A stretch of 64,000 bases of DNA from Echiichthys vipera (Eukaryota > Chordata > Actinopteri > Perciformes > Trachinidae), in NCBI GenBank assembly GCA_963691815.1, contig OY829667.1, positions 9,954,821 to 10,018,820 on the forward strand. The letters are read 5' to 3'. The notes beneath the pieces were generated by a model. It did no database searches. It was not told the origin of the DNA and was given only the letters and a program-made list of their open reading frames with translations. Of the stretch, positions 11,691 through 23,881 are shown piece by piece; the first letter of the stretch is position 1; every line of letters begins with the position of its first letter. Position numbers and translations under genes: made by a program.

Positions 11691-12735
11691 ACTGTTATGT
11701 TAGACCGCATTCGTTTTAGCCATTGATAGGTTTTAGCGAGCCGTACCTAATAACCTGGCAGATGAGTGAATGCGCATAAAATGGAAACGACACATTTAAA
11801 GATCATGCACACCAATAGGCTGGAACACCATGAGTGTGGTTTCCAATGTTGAAACCACAGAAATGTTCTTCATTGACAGTGCTTCTGAAAGTGTTTCACC
11901 TTCAAGCTGATATATACCAACCTATACACAAATAACAAGCTGTTAATAAGTAGTATACAGCTCTCAAAAAAGCACAGTTGTAACGTTGATACCTTCAGTA
12001 AGGGAGAAAACAAATCTTTCTCTGGTTTGTGACCAGCAGGGTAGGATTAATGCAGTTTCCTTTTACGCCACATGATGGCAGCAGATTATTAGAAACCTAC
12101 AATGACTGCTTCAGGGTTTTATGCCTCCACCAAACAGTTAAGTTGCAGTTTACATCCATGTCACTCCACATTCATATACAGTATCTAGCGAAGAGTTTGA
12201 AGGGAGTTAATAAAAAAGGTATTAATTGTGTTGTTTTAGTGAAACGTGGATGCTTCACACATCTTCAACCAGGCAGCAAAGCAGATTTATGGCGTTGAAT
12301 AATGGACAGAAACATTATGGCACTGTGAAGTTTTGGATATTAAATGTCATCGCTTCATCATTTTCATCCTACTGTTCATTTTATCGTAGGGAGCATAGAG
12401 AGATACATGCAAAAACTTTTTGAGAGGTCACAGCAACCTTTGACGGGCACATCCTAATCAGTTCATCCTTGAGTGAAAGTGGACTTTTGTACCAAATTTA
12501 GAGAAATTCCCTCGAGGGGTTCCTGACATATCGTGTTCACAAAGGGACGTACGGACAACCCAAAAACATAACAGCAAATCGCCTCAGGCAGAAACTGTGT
12601 GGGGGCTCTTTCTCACCCCAGCGAAGGTCGACAAGCTGCAGAAAGTTATGCCTCTCAAGTGCGACAAAGACCGCAGAATTAATTAAGATAAAAGAAAAAC
12701 AGGCTGGATAATAACTGGTCGATACTGACAAGTGT
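11691..12735. other. Intergenic, no gene seen
   Basis: Non-repetitive, moderately AT-rich sequence between the Tc1 remnant and the ctdnep1 3' end. Short ORFs such as 12029-12298 have no recognisable features. Confidence 0.45.
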
Positions 12736-12741
12736 TTTATT
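12736..12741 (-). terminator. Candidate ctdnep1 polyadenylation signal
   Basis: AATAAA on the minus strand, about 1.2 kb beyond the ctdnep1 stop codon. The intervening 3' UTR would contain GAA-rich (13467-13490) and TCC-rich (13523-13543) simple tracts. Confidence 0.35.
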
Positions 12742-13951
12742 AGTAACACAGACCTGGAGACAGAGCCAATAAGAAGCCGGTGTGAGCCTTGACAAGACTG
12801 ACATTGTTCAGAAGGCATTTAAAGACGGTAGGTCGAATAGTTGAACCCATACAGTAAAGCAGAGCGGGTAAGAACTGAAAGAGGAAGGCTGCGAATTTGA
12901 ATCAAATACAAAACCAACTGCAACGAAAACAGAAGGGGGGAAAAATTAAGTGCAATTCCTATTAGATGAAATAAGGATGGCATCAGATGGCAGAAGGGGG
13001 GGGAGGGCGAAATGTCATGGTATGCAGATGTCATATTATCACATATTATAATAGAGAAACAATCAGATATGGAAAGGCGGCACGGCAGTCCACATATCGT
13101 TACAACCCATCCTTTTTTTCTCACAACTTTTCAGTCAAGTGTTTATCACTGAGTCCCATGAGGAGCTTCGGGGAAAGAGTGATGATGTGGCTGAAAAAAA
13201 TAAAATAAAATCTCGGGCTGCTCGGCCGCTTGTCAAGAAACGCCGGTGGTACGTTGAGAGCAAAAAATCTGTTGATTACACCGTTTAAGTTGATCCATTC
13301 TTGTTAAAAGGAAAATAAACGTACCTCATGAATCAAAATGTTACCACTGAAGGTGTGAGGTTGATCTAAAAAGGGGCGCTTTTCTTAATTCCCCTGCTCA
13401 GTTGCTCTGAGAGGTTAAGACAGTAAAATTGATGAGTTGCCTGCTTAAGTGCAATGTCAAATGATGATGAAGAAGAAGAAGAAGAAATAATAATGTAGAA
13501 TTGTCTTTGTTGTTTTGCTGATCCTCCTCCTCCTCCTCCTCCCACTCTCAAAAAAGTTTAAAAAGGACTAATGAACTCAGCAAGCATTCTCCGACTCACG
13601 TACACAAGCTCACCTCCATACGCACACAGTCAGTATCAGGAGCAATAAGGCAGAGAGGCTCCGTTTTGTTTTGGAAAAAAAAAAATACAAATAAAGAATC
13701 AAGAAAAAAAAACAAAAAAAAAAACAAGCTGGCCCCCACCCCCCACCCTCCTCAGTAGTTTCCGGGCTCTGGTGATCCCGTACTGTTCATCCCGTGTGAG
13801 GCGGTCGCCCCAACCCTCATCTCCTCAGGACACACGTCTGAGAGGCTCAGAGAGGGCTGGTGGGTCGTCTGTGTGGGAACGGAGGGCAGGATGGAAGCCT
13901 GCAGAGAGGAAGAGGCCGGTCAACAAGCCCCGCCCCTCTTGGTTCAGCCAA

Positions 13952-16900
13952 TCACCAGAGTCGGTGCTGGTGGAGGTTTCGACTGAGGACGGAGCGGACA
14001 TCAGCAGTGAACCTAGGAGAAAGACAAGAGGGGCGATTGAACCACTTGACATTGTTGCTGCTCATGGGGGAATTGTTGGGTCTGTAAATCATGAATAAGT
14101 CACAGAGTTGTCTTGATCTACTCTATATGTGAAGTGTCTTAAGATAACTTTTGTTATGATTTGGCAATGTTTCAATACCCCGGCCGTTAAAGTAATAGCT
14201 CAACTTTTGCTTTCTGTGAAAAAACAATACAATATAAATACCACCAGAGCTTACAAATAAACAACTTTGTATCCCTTTTGTTTAATCTATACATAAAAAC
14301 ACAAACAGTTAATCAGTCGATCAATCTGCACAAAGTTGCACCGTCTCAGACTTATAGTGCGGGTAAGCACAGGCTAACTCCGCCTGTTCTTATGCATATT
14401 TAAGCATATTTCCACAAAATATTAAACTACTCCCAAAGCACAGTCCCAAGATGGCGTTCAAAGTATAATGTTGCAACACGAAAGACAGGTGAGGTTTAAG
14501 GCTAGTGTAGGTAGGCAGCATCTTTAGTCACTTATCGGGCTGTGCACCCTACCATATAAATGGGAATATGAATGAAATATTACATAACCAACATTTGTCA
14601 ACAGCTTTACTGAAGCACTGTCGTTCAGAATAATGCCCATAAGAAGTCACCTGCATTCAATGTTTCCAAATTAGAATTTGTCAGGCGTTTATGACTAAAA
14701 TTCCGAATGCCAGTTGCAGCCATTAGCTTGCACCTCTTGAATCACTGCGGACCATTTGGATACAGACAGTACGCACAGGGGTTAGGGTTTATTTGCTTTC
14801 ATGCCAACTTCATTATGCCCTTTACCTTAGTGCATCCAGCATAGGCAGCAAGTTAAGAAGTGCTGTGTCACTAGGGTCGCTGAACCAGGACTTGATGGGT
14901 ATTGCATTGTCTGGAGGGCAGAAAAAAGCAGTCAGTCGTGTCAGTGAAATGGATATGGTTGTGATTTTATGCAGCTCTGTCAAAGAGGCCACGCAGTGTT
15001 AGCAGAACTGCAGATTTAATGTACTGTTACATCACTTACAATGCAAGCTTTGTACTGATAAACTGCTCGGTTATTAGTCTTCTAGTTTCATCATCACAAG
15101 GTCGTGTACAAAATGATGTTTCATTTGACTTTGCGTGTTAAAGATGAATATAAAGCTCAACCTGTCACCAGTCCCAATACGTTTTAAGTCTTACCTGGAT
15201 GGCTGCGGTAAGCACCAGGCGAGTTGTCCAGGATGACAATACTGGACAGGTCGTCGTGTACTACAGACAGGTCTTTTATATAACTACCTAGATCCAATGT
15301 ACAATGCTGGCAAAAGAAACAAAAACACAAAAGCCACCATCAACAAGGAGAGAGAATGAAGAGACTGTATGGCGCCAATGGAAGTAAAGAGCCTTAGCTT
15401 TAACACATGCAATTTAAACACAGTTAATAGAGCAGTACCTGTCTGTAGTATCTGCGTTTCAGGATGTTCCTGTTGTTGTCCAGCTTGTCTGCCACTGCTG
15501 AGCCGTAGATCTCCATACTAGCTGTAAAAACCACCAGCTCATACCACTGGCTCACCTGTGTACACACAAGGTATAGAGCAAAACAGCAGTATAAGTAAAC
15601 AAGTTACAGCAAGTGCTTTTGGTCGTCACGACGGATCATTATCCAAATCAAATAGGGTTTTATGACATCAGGTTCTGCGAGTGCAGCACAATAGGGAGTG
15701 ATGGTAAAGATGACAGACAGGATAGAAGGAAGACCTGAGCAATGATGTGTCAAGTTCACAGTGTGCTTTGCTCTTCCCTTCCATGTTAATCTAAACACAC
15801 AAATAGTGACGCATATCACTGACACTCACCACTTCTAAAAAGAAGTCGACGTGCGGCCTTTTATGTACGAAGAATCTGACTGGATGCTTGTCAATAACGA
15901 CCTACATAAAGAAAGAAAGAAGGATAGAAAGATAGAACGACAGTGTTTAGGTTTGAATGTGTTTTGGTCAAACATGTACGTCATGTGGCTGAACGCTCGT
16001 ACTTTGAGGATGAAGTCTGGCGGCGTGCCAGGTCTCACTGTGGGTCTGAGGACCCCGTCATGGTGAGAGTGGATCAACGTCTCGTCCAGGTCCAGAACCA
16101 GAATCTTCCTCTTTACTGCATCTGGAGTTTATCACACAATATAGACACATGAGCTACTTTATCTCTGTACATTTAAACAATCCAGAATACTGAGACAAAT
16201 GCGGTTACACAGGAAATCCCAACGCACTATAATAACAACAGATACTGTAAAATCTGCATATAAATACAGCACGTGATCAGATTTATCCCCTGCCCCTAGC
16301 TTTATTTTGAAACCATAACCCGCTTTGTTTGCTCAAGTGTTTTCCTGACAAAGGAAGACAACTCTGATTTATTTCAGAGCACAGTGAAAGGAAAAGCTGT
16401 GTAGTGAAAGAGTGCACAGTTGTTACGGCTCGTTTGTGTCTCCATTGTACAAATAGTCACTTGTTTAGGTGTGGACTTCCCTAAACAAATCCTCCCATGG
16501 TCTTTTTTGGCACTTACATATGTCAAATAAGCCATCGAGGGAGTTTTTTTTGTTGATCAACTATTAACGGAGAAATCCGGTAGAGTCGCTAACAGCTGGA
16601 CGTGGCTAACACTGATTAGCTAGGGGCAGTACGGTGAAGGCATCAAAACGTCTTTTTTAACCACTAATACTGCTCAAAATAACAGCAAACCTCTGCAGCA
16701 GCATGATAAGAGTTCCTACACACACAAAAAAAAAGCGCCAATGGGCTCCTTCCTTTTGGATTGACTTTGGTGATCCACTTGAATGGACTTTACTATGAGA
16801 GGAGCTGGTACAGGGGTCAGTTGGTAAGTCTTTAAACACTCTTTTAATAAACTCTGGGTTCACTAACTAAGTTGTTGGTGCTTCATTTTATGTGTAAGGA

Positions 16901-19900
16901 CTCTTATCATGCTACTGCAGAGGTTTGGGGTTATTTTGAGCAGTAAAGGTTGTTCAACTCAAAAGTGAGCTTTCAATTTCTATAGTCAAACTCAAAAGCA
17001 GGTTAATGATTCCCATATTTTTAATTAAAATATTTAAATTTGACCATATGGCCTTAGTATCGTACAAAATGTTATGTCACACTTGATACCATGAAGCAGA
17101 TCTTTTTAATGAAGGATTTGAAAATTGAAAGAGCAGATGCTAGCTAGCAGGTCAGGATCTGGGGGTCCGCCATGTTTTATTTATTTATTTAATATCAATG
17201 GATATCATGAATGTGATGCTGATGAGCTGTTGTTTTGAAAATGTCTTCCTTTGCTTTATTGACACATCTGTCTCATTTCACGTTCTATATTTACAGCTGT
17301 GCATCATTCTGACACTTCCGTATGCTGGTGGTGTCTGAGGAAAATCCAGGTATGTTGTCATCAAAATCACTTGTTATATTCTTACTACCCGTTTGGCTTT
17401 TAATTGTAATGATGTAAGAAACAATCTCACTGCACTGCTGTCAAACGACTTGCTTGCAAAAAATAATAATTACTGACCAATGTAGCACAACAGGTTTACT
17501 GAAACAATTGAAACAGGAAATGATCTGATCCACCTTAATCATTATATGCAGTTATCATGAAGCACAGTCATGAGACTCCTCATATGGAGAAGGCATAGGT
17601 GTAGCATCTATCTGTCCAGAAATACAGATGATGTTCATTTACTCTGAGGTGACGACAGTCCGGAGAACGACCAAGCACCAGTGTGTGTTGTGTAGCTGAT
17701 AACTTTTCTGTAAATCACTTCTTCCTCGACAGACAGGTTTAACTTGTTCTTAAATTCCCTCATCGTAAATATGTTGTTCTCCTCTCACAAAAAAACAAAC
17801 AAACATATCTACGTAAAAAGCATTATTTGCTGTACATTTCCAGCTTTGTTTACACGTCTTCCACAGGGGCCCCGGACATTTAACTGAGCCTCATATCATG
17901 ACATCAGAACATGTGCTGTACTCACTGAGTCTGTTTCTGGAGATAGGCGACAGAGGCAAAGTGTCGTATCGCACCGTCTGATACTGGATTATCTGCAAAA
18001 GAACAAGGCAAACAAAACAGTCCATCAATCCTTAACAGGCCACTGTTAAAACAACAGACCAAATACAATATACTGAGCCATGAGTTAACGGCACCATGGA
18101 TAGATTTCAAACGCATGTTTTTTTTTAATCAAGTACACTGAAAGCTCCAATCTTTTAATTTCCTAATGCACTCTACAGGTGTCCCACTTCATTTTCAAGA
18201 CTATATTTTGTGTGACGCCACACAGAAAAGCAGTAAAAGTATTTTAGGAACCCTTTGGGGGCACAACGAAGCGGTATTACGTCATCTTATTTGCTGCGAT
18301 CCATAATCCAATTTGAAGAAAGCATCACATCTGAAACTTAACTGAGCTAAGGAGTTTGAGCAGAAGTACAGCTTATATCCCTGTGAAGGTCTTGAAATCC
18401 CAAAACTTATACTTGAGCCTTTAGACATTAGATTATTGGGAGATCAGCTAGAGGACAGATTAGGACTCCATTCTGAAATGAACACAGTTGTGCCCACCCC
18501 ATGACTTGCTCTCTCTCTCTCTCTCTGTAACTTCCTTGCTCTGCTCTCGGCAGGATGAATACAGAGGACCTGTTCCAGGGACACTCTCGCCCAGGGGGCT
18601 CTGCACTTTTCTTCACAGGGCTATTTATATCCCCCCCAGCTGTCAGTGGGTGTCAGCGGAGCGTGGGGCGAACCCAGAAAGGGAGACTTGCAGGGTGACT
18701 TTGACTGAGCCTCGCTACCTACGCCATGGACAGGGCCTCCCTATGTGTGCCCTCCCACTGCTGTCTGGCAGAGGAAGCTCGGGGGAAGCCTATTGGGACC
18801 AGCAGCTGCTGAGCACCGCGGGGGGAACCTCACCCTGGACTCAGCTCTCTGCACCTCCAAGAGTGTCCATCTGGACCCCCAGGCCTGCAAACTTCAGACG
18901 AGGGCTACAACTAACATTTCAAATAATCTGCAGCCAATAAAAAAATCTCAAATTGTTCCATGTGAAATGATATGAAAGGTAGAAAACCAGCCTAACCTCC
19001 ACTGTGTGGCTGAAAACAAGATACTTAGGAAATAGCTCTATAAGTCAAAACTAATGTTTTCATTATTGATTATTTTCTTGATTAGGTTTTGGTTCCAGAG
19101 CCCAAGATGACAAATTCAAACTGTTTGTTTTGTCCGACCAATAGTCCAAAACTACAAAATTGACTTCACTTCATAGAAGACTATGAAAAGTAGCAGATTT
19201 TCACAGTTGAGAAGCCAAAACTAGATACTTTGGTTTGATTAAGAATGACTTAAATTATTATCAAAGTTGTTGTTTGTATTAAATTTCTGTAAATTAACTA
19301 CAGTACAGTTCAATTAAGAACTGCTAAAACTAAGATATTACTGTGGTTTAATGAACAGTTTCAGCACCAACACCATGCGTTGTTACACACAGTTACACAC
19401 ATACAGGAGATAATAGGCAGAACCATTATGCAAGACTAATAAACAACCAGCTTGTCATCTGTTGACACGGAGCATTGGATTATTAGCTGCTCCTGAAATT
19501 CATTATACAATAGAGCTTTTTATTGATCCAAATGTTTGGATCGGGTCACTTAATGGACAGAAGAAGTAGTTAACAGGGGGATTATTAGATTTATGAAAGG
19601 GGTTATCAGAACAACCTTGGCATTAAACATCTGCATCAATCTCTCGTTTTAAAAAGGTATTAAATGGGTTAGTTCACAACATCCTCGCCTTAAATAATTG
19701 TCATCAAATCCCCTGCTTTGATAGGTTCACCTACGTTGCGCTGTTTGCTGGATCATGACTTTGTTCCAGTGCATCGCATTTTGTAAACAACAGCGTTAAA
19801 CTGTGAGTGAGAATGAGAGAAACAAGAGGGAGGGAGAGAGAGAACAGTGCACTCTCTGTGCCGACATAATCCCTCTCACTTCAGCCATAACATGGACTGG

Positions 19901-21367
19901 TCTACTTGCTCTCTCAGGGCCTGTTGACAACCCGGCAAGTGTTACTGCAACACAATAAACTGCAGACAAACCTCGAAAACAGCGAGATGATTACAACACA
20001 CGGGGCACTCCTCCAAGCTTTGTTGCCTTGATATGGAGCTAAAGTCGAAGTCCGCTCGTGTTACAAGACATATATGCATGTCTATTAACGACTCGACAAC
20101 ACCTGTGTGCATGTCTAAGTTACAGGCAGAGGCAGGCGGCTGTTGCCACCTTAAATGCCAGGTTTATTGTTGAAGCATTTGTGAGCAATTGAAGGTGACC
20201 CGCAGGCTTGTGCTGGCTGCTCTTTAAATCTACTGTTTTAGATGTGGGAGATTTCCACCTTGCACTGTAGCTGAATAACCCATTCATTCACATGATCACA
20301 TCACGCAAAAACAGACCCCAAGATAAAATACAATTAGTCTATTAATCAGTGAGTTGACCTTTTGGCTTCACAAATGGGAGGATTTGCTGGTTTTGTATTA
20401 TTGTTGGAATCATTTATTTTGAAATATCCTTTGGTTTTGGACCTTCTGTGGCAGACACGTTGCACTATTTTCTGTTTCTCTGACATTTTCTAGCCTAAAT
20501 TGTTAATCACCTTATAATGGGCGTTATTAAAAAACGGTGCACTTTAACATCCTTGGGTGGCACTTTATATACAATTCTTGTGCTTGTGTTAACACTATTC
20601 AATATCTTCTTTGAGCACACAATACTAACTATCTTTACACTGAATGGAAAAAGGATGTATTCGACACTGATGTTACTAAGTGGGAGGTTGATGCTAATAA
20701 AGTGGGATGTGTTCACATATTAACAGATTATATAGCAAAAATGATTATGACGGCTGCACATAACGCCAGCTTTTTTTGTGAAAAGAGCAGTCAGGAAACT
20801 TTCTTCCTGATCACTTGAGTTATTGCAAACTTGAACAATTTTACCAAATCCTTGTAAATTAAGCAACTAACTTGTACTCATGTCTGTAGCTATGTTACCA
20901 CTCAACGTGTTTTATTGCATCTCTGTACTCTGTTTACCCTTATTGTTTTAATCTTTTTACCACAAAAGCCCTTCTAGGGACAGATGTTGCAAATTAGCAT
21001 CCACTATAAGCACTATGATGCTTGCATTGGATAGCTGTTCTCAGTTTGTCTATGTACACTGGATTTGTCCCTTTCAAATAAACCATAATTAATCATAATA
21101 AACAAGACAATTACAGCTGTCTGAGAGCCAACTGAGCATCCCTCGAGGTGGATGTGACCTGAAAAATAATGTTTAGGCACATGGCAGCCATGGCAACGTA
21201 AATACTTTTGCTCACTTGTCACAGAAACAACAGGATCAACAGTATGTCAAACCCTTTCTCACCGTCCGTAGGTGCTTCCTGAGGATGTACATAATGAAGC
21301 CCCATATTCTCGACGTGACGCCGAGAAACGTGCGGATGCCAAGTAAACATTGTCGGGTCTTCAGCAT
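13952..21367 (-). CDS. ctdnep1: CTD nuclear envelope phosphatase 1 (dullard)
   Basis: Eight exons: 21263-21367, 17926-17992, 16003-16121, 15830-15901, 15439-15555, 15195-15306, 14826-14910, 13952-14012 (738 nt, 245 aa, the usual length). Residues about 13-33 form the N-terminal hydrophobic membrane segment. The HAD-phosphatase motif DLDET (Asp68, Asp70) follows in [20 protein letters not shown]. Later landmarks are [43 protein letters not shown] and the C-terminus [16 protein letters not shown]1 is a Ser/Thr phosphatase of the ER and nuclear envelope that works with CNEP1R1 and dephosphorylates lipin, limiting membrane synthesis. It also dampens BMP signalling. All junction phases close. Intron 1 is 3.3 kb and carries repeats and a GC-rich patch. 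Confidence 0.97.
14040..14175 (-). repeat. Fish interspersed repeat fragment
   Basis: Contains GCTCATGGGGGAATTGTTGG, whose inverse (CCAACAATTCCCCCATGAGC-like) is a standard phrase of a very common teleost repeat. A second copy in the opposite orientation lies at 37745-37890. Here it abuts the last ctdnep1 exon. Confidence 0.55.
16668..16945. mobile_element. TA-flanked foldback MITE in ctdnep1 intron 2
   Basis: Left arm TACTGCTCAAAATAAC followed by CTCTGCAGCAGCATGATAAG; the right arm is its inverse, CTTATCATGCTACTGCAGAG then GTTATTTTGAGCAGTA. The arms are about 49 bp with few mismatches around a 180-bp centre. TA at both ends and TIRs of this type suggest Tc1/mariner mobilisation. No coding capacity. 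Confidence 0.75.
18905..19215 (+). repeat. Common fish interspersed repeat, degenerate
   Basis: Phrases GGGCTACAACTAACATTTCA, CATTATTGATTATTTTCTTG and CCCAAGATGACAAATTCAAA belong to a very common teleost AT-rich repeat. Middle portions are deleted or mutated. It lies in ctdnep1 intron 1. Confidence 0.5.
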
Positions 21368-22034
21368 GTTGACGAGCACGCAAAGACCCCACAGTAGCTT
21401 TCAATTCACAGTCGATGAGCAAGCCTTTGCAGGATAATTACTGGGGAAAACGTGCTAGTCAAAAGCCGTCTCTTAGCCCACAGCCGCCAAACTAGCACTT
21501 CAAATGAACAAGAGGGCCAAGCAAACGTGTGTGAGTACCTCGCTCTGCACACTTGTGGCACAATTAGCATTAAATAGAGCACATTCGCATTGTAACTGTG
21601 AGACAAACGTGGTGGAAAGAAAAGCTGCTGCTGCTGCTGTATGGATGGACCTTAGCACGCAGGAGCTAGCTGTGCACCGACTAACGTTAGCTCGTAGCCT
21701 CCGAGCTAACCGCTAGCTCGACAGGGTGACCACCTTGAACCTTTGGACAAAAATACCCCCAAAAAGGTGCGGGGCCGCCCGTTGTCAAGCACCGGCACAA
21801 CGCGACTTCACTCTGTGCGGCGTCCGAAGAGAGACGGCTTTACAAAAAGTTCCACAAAGTCTAACCGGTCCGGTTAAAATCAATTTGTAGTCCAGTGGAA
21901 ATCCGGAATGAGACTGAGAGCCGCCATCGCCGCCTTGCCGTCACTTCCGCGAGGGATCCTGCGGTTGCGCGCAGCACGTCCACGTGGAAAGAAAATAAAC
22001 AGACGTGGACGAGCAAGAGTTTGTGAATGTGTAA

Positions 22035-22720
22035 GACTAAACATGATAAATGAATACATGCAGACATAAATTACTAAATAACTAAATGCATAAACAAATA
22101 AATACATGTATTTATGAATACATGCTGAAATAAACAAATACAGACATTAATAAATGCTAAAATAAATGCATAGGTGTATAAATAAATAAATAAAAACAGA
22201 AATGAATAAATGAAAAAATAAATTACTAAATAACTAAATGCATAGATGTATAAATAAATAAAAACAGAAATGAATAAATGAAAAAATAAATTACTAAATA
22301 ACTAAATGCGTAGATGTATAAATAAATACCTTCTTAAATAAATTACTTAATAATTAAATGCATAAATTGATGTGAGTAAATAAATGAATACATGCAGAAA
22401 TTACTAAATTAATTACTAAATAACTAAATGCGTAGATGTATAAATAAATACCTTCTTAAATAAATTACTTAATAATTAAATGCATAAATTGATGTGAGTA
22501 AATAAATGAATACATGCAGAAATTACTAAATTAATTACTAAATAACTAAATTCATAAATAAATAAATGAATGCTGAAATAAATACAGAAATTAATAAATT
22601 CTCAAATAGGTAAAAAATGTATAAATAAATAAAAACAGAAAGGCATAAATGCTTAAAGAAATTACTAAATAACTAATGCATGAATAGATGTATAAATAAA
22701 TACATGCAGAAATAAATGCT
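22035..22720. repeat. AT-rich minisatellite (AAATGAATAAA-type words)
   Basis: About 680 bp built from ATAAATAAATA, ACTAAATAACTAAATGC and ATACATGCAGAAAT words. A unit of about 122 bp beginning GCGTAGATGTATAAATAAAT occurs twice in direct tandem (near 22309 and 22431), and a shorter unit (about 73 bp) containing AACAGAAATGAATAAATG is duplicated at 22190-22300. It lies upstream of ctdnep1. Confidence 0.7.
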
Positions 22721-23459
22721 CTACAGTTATTTCTATATTTTTGTTCGCCTACATTTATTTGTGTATTCCTGTATTTATTTTTAGTTTAGTCCCAATATGT
22801 GAGCCAGATAAAAGTATATTTAAATTAATGAATGACTTCAAACTATTAGGAAACCAAAAACAATCTGCTCCGGCACTGCCATGAAACTAGCACAAATGAT
22901 TTAGTGATGATATTTATAATGAAAATGTTTAACAGAAAACTGATGATCATTTGGAGCAAACAGGCCTGGGGCATGAATTCATATCGCTGTTGAAGTCACC
23001 CATTAAGTTATCTTTTTTTTTCAACTTAAGTGTGATTATCTTTTACAGTGAGACAGTATCTACTTATTACCCTCATGTTTTATGGCCAAGATATGGACAA
23101 CTGTGGGCAGTATTTTTCCCCTCAGACTGTTTCATTTGTATTGTAGGAGGCTCCGGGAAAAGGACAAACAAACAGTATTTTACAATAAAGGAGCAATACT
23201 TAGAGAAAAGTCAGAAAAATACATGATTTTTCTTTCTCTTTACATTAATAATCTTGTGATCCCACTCGTCTTTATGTTTGAGATCAATGAAACAACAAAT
23301 CATTGTTTCAAGAGTCAGCTGAACGATACAGTAGCTTGGACAGGAGGATGACGATTACATGTACAACATTTAATTTAATAAAAAAGCCAAGTGTGGTGTT
23401 ATATTGCGGTTATAAGGTTGTATGAAAACATAGTTGTTTTCATAAAGAGAAAACTATTA

Positions 23460-23700
23460 ATGTCATTCATTCATTCATCTTCAAACGCTTGTCCCTGTCG
23501 GGGTTGCAGGGGGCTGGGGCCGATCCCAGCTGACATCGAGCGTGAGGCGGGGTACACCCTGGACAGGACGCCAGTCTATCACAGGGCACATAGAGACGAA
23601 CAGAGACAGACAACCATTCACACCTACGGGCAATTTTTTTAAGTCATCAATTAACCTAACACGTGCACATCTTTGGACTGTGGGAGGAAACCGGAGAACT
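23460..23700 (+). repeat. Common fish interspersed repeat
   Basis: Contains GGCGGGGTACACCCTGGACA, CAGTCTATCACAGGGCACAT and TTTGGACTGTGGGAGGAAAC, a very abundant phrase set in teleost genomes. It may lie in or just beyond the elp5 3' UTR. Confidence 0.7.
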
Positions 23701-23881
23701 CTTGGATAAAGCCATTTTATAAACAGAATACAGAGTTCTTACAGAAATATTGTACATTATTTTATATCTCATAAAGTCCATGAGGTGGTGCTAAGTCTTT
23801 GAATCTTCACTGCTGAAAATGACTCAGTCATAAAACAAGGATCCTCCTCTGCCTTCAGCGAGGTTTGTGCCTGTCTGAACC

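Noticed and set aside
18488..18940. A 150-codon frame in ctdnep1 intron 1
   Set aside because: It runs through the GC-rich patch and into a repeat; no recognisable protein. The patch itself is listed as a finding.
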